14,131 bases of DNA from a bacterium (lineage in GTDB: Bacteria > UBA10199 > 2-02-FULL-44-16 > JAAZCA01). The position numbers and the translations under genes are program-made. Numbering within the stretch: the stretch's first letter is position 1; each line of letters starts with the position of its first letter. The notes beneath the pieces were generated by a model. The model saw only the letters and a list, made by a program, of their open reading frames with translations, was not told where the DNA came from and ran no database searches. Below are positions 12,822 to 14,131 of this stretch, one piece after another. Location: positions 1-14,131 of the forward strand of contig JBAZOP010000073.1 of assembly GCA_041648665.1 (NCBI GenBank), written 5' to 3'.

Positions 12822-14131
12822 CGCTTCTTTGCTCCCTTCCCTTTAGCTGCGCCGGCAGGTCCCACGACGACGATGCCCAAACCGTCAGGGTGGAGGTATT
12901 CCTTCGCGACTCTCTTCAGCTCTTTCTTGTCGGCACGCATGATCCCGTCGCGATAGACCCTCCAGTAGTCGTCCGGATATCCGAAGAAATGATAGCGCGC
13001 CCTCTGGTTCACCACGCCGAACGGCTGGTCGAAGAGGAACACCAGCCTCGCGAGCATCGAGCGCTTTGAAAAGTCGATCTCCTCGCGCGTGAAATCGCCG
13101 TCATCCGCGACCCTCCGTATGTGTTCGCGCACGAGCTCTATCGCCTTCTCGGCCTGGTTCGCCTTCGTGTCCATGGAGACTACGAAGGTCCCGTAGTCCT
13201 TGTCGGCGGTCATGCTGCTGTAGATGCTGTAGGCCATCCCCCTCTTCACCCTGATGTCCTCCATCAGCCTGCTCTTGAAACCGGACCCCCCGAGCACGTC
13301 GTCGAGCAGGGTCAGGGCGAATCTGTCCGGGTTGTCCCTGCGGATTCCCAGATGGCCCATGCGGATGAAGGACTGCGAAGTCCGCTTCTTCACATCCTCC
13401 CTCTTCTCCGCGAAACGAAGCTCCACCGGCTCGACCTGAGGCAGAACCACGTCGCCCGAAGGGGCGGATGTCGCGAGCTTTTCGAGAAGCACCTTCATCT
13501 TCCCGTAGGAGAAGTCGCCTGCCACGGCCAGGATCATGTTGTTCGCTTTGAAATACCTGTCGTGAAAATCGGCTATGTCCTTTGCTTTTATCCTTCCCAG
13601 AGAGCGCTTGTCAGGCCTCCTCGCCCACGGGCTCTTCTTTCCGTATATCATCTCGCGGAAGATACGGCTCGCCTGTTCGTCGGGGCTGTCGTCGCTCCGC
13701 AGGATCGCCTCCTCCATGTTCTTCCTAGCGGTCGCAAACCTCTTCTCGTCGAACTTCGGCCTGAAGAGCATGTCGAACATGAGGCCCATGCCTTCGTCCA
13801 GATCCTCGGAGAGCACGTTGAGCACGGCCACGGACATCTCGCGGCCGGCCGAGTTATCGAGCGAGGCGCCGAGATCGTCGAATCTCTTATCGAACTCTTC
13901 CGGGCTGAGGCTGCCGGCCCCTCCGGTCCGCATATGGGCCGCCGCGAGCGCGGCGAGCCCCACCTTGTCGGCCGGGTCGTATATTCCGCCGATCCTGGTT
14001 ATGACCTCAGCCTTGACTATGGGAAGGGCGGTGTCCGACAGGAGATAACACCTCATGCCGTTCGAGAGATCCAGCACCCTGACATCAGGGGCGCTGACTT
14101 CCGGAAGCGCCGACCTCTCCAGATCCGCTAT
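12818..14131 (-). CDS. M16-family (pitrilysin-like) protein lacking HxxEH, 5' end outside window
   Basis: The frame is open to the right edge. The nearest start inside is a GTG at 14077, but the residues upstream (LPEVSAPDVRVLDLSNG) align naturally with M16 N-termini, so the true start, probably with a signal peptide, lies outside. At least 437 residues are visible, covering two M16-type domains. Family hallmarks are LSNGMRCYLLSDTALPIVKAE, the central KDIADFHDRYFKANNMILAVAGDF, and the second-domain stretch GSGFKSRLMEDIRVKRGMAYSIYSS with the conserved Arg and Tyr that close the chamber. The zinc site HxxEH is replaced by ALAAAH at the expected place (GLAALAAAHMRTGG), so it is probably catalytically inactive. 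Such chains usually pair with an active M16 protein, often encoded next door, which would be right of the window. The last residues are Lys-rich (KGKGAKKR). Confidence 0.88.
   Translation of the reverse strand: MADLERSALPEVSAPDVRVLDLSNGMRCYLLSDTALPIVKAEVITRIGGIYDPADKVGLAALAAAHMRTGGAGSLSPEEFDKRFDDLGASLDNSAGREMSVAVLNVLSEDLDEGMGLMFDMLFRPKFDEKRFATARKNMEEAILRSDDSPDEQASRIFREMIYGKKSPWARRPDKRSLGRIKAKDIADFHDRYFKANNMILAVAGDFSYGKMKVLLEKLATSAPSGDVVLPQVEPVELRFAEKREDVKKRTSQSFIRMGHLGIRRDNPDRFALTLLDDVLGGSGFKSRLMEDIRVKRGMAYSIYSSMTADKDYGTFVVSMDTKANQAEKAIELVREHIRRVADDGDFTREEIDFSKRSMLARLVFLFDQPFGVVNQRARYHFFGYPDDYWRVYRDGIMRADKKELKRVAKEYLHPDGLGIVVVGPAGAAKGKGAKKR

Noticed and set aside
12027..12956. Long plus-strand open frame (309 codons) across argS and the M16 gene
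   Set aside because: It lies antisense to the clearly recognisable argS. Its product has no family features, and long antisense frames are expected in GC-rich genes with biased third positions.

Overview
The window joins two kinds of DNA. Positions 1 to about 3730 look like the late end of a tailed-phage genome, probably an integrated prophage, with moderate GC. Positions 3924 to 14131 are GC-rich bacterial housekeeping genes, all on the minus strand. The host is a Gram-negative (diderm) bacterium. The phage lysis cassette carries an Rz/Rz1-type spanin pair, which only makes sense with an outer membrane. The combination of PyrR, a sigma-32-like factor with an RpoH box, class I dihydroorotase and a catalytically silent M16 protein fits a deltaproteobacterial or myxobacterial-type lineage. 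That placement is inferred from protein style, not from a search.

Phage part, left to right: the 3' part of a large Ala/Gly-rich structural or ejection-type protein (1-1673); two small minus-strand genes, a membrane protein (1573-1779) and a lipoprotein (1799-2155), which look like a 'moron' with their own promoter next to a plus-strand terminator hairpin; then a compact plus-strand lysis cassette of M15 endopeptidase (2242-2601), 57-residue holin-like protein (2610-2783), Rz-like inner-membrane spanin (2785-3081) and overlapping Rz1-like lipoprotein spanin (2936-3259). An 80-residue unknown (3237-3479) and a 55-residue ribbon-helix-helix-like protein (3565-3732) follow. The junction with the host lies within about 3733-3923.

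Host part, in transcription order (right to left): an M16-family protein lacking HxxEH (12818 to beyond the right edge), argS, a membrane-anchored SPOR protein, lepA and lepB. Their boundaries overlap or leave gaps of at most 12 nt, so they probably form one operon for translation, export and the envelope. After lepB comes a 155-nt leader with a strong intrinsic terminator ending about 15 nt before pyrR. Then pyrR, pyrB, pyrC and an rpoH-like sigma factor follow with gaps of 19, 16 and 7 nt. The terminator is too close to pyrR for a promoter to fit in between, so the pyr transcript must cross it. This indicates attenuation control. A 27-codon open frame runs through the terminator and overlaps the pyrR start, an arrangement reminiscent of the pyrBI leader peptide.

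The most interesting points are the pyrR attenuator with its possible leader peptide, the stress sigma factor at the end of a pyrimidine operon, the reversed lipoprotein/membrane pair inside the phage late region, and a possible broken host gene at the junction. I saw no CRISPR array, tRNA, rRNA, transposase or integrase in the window.
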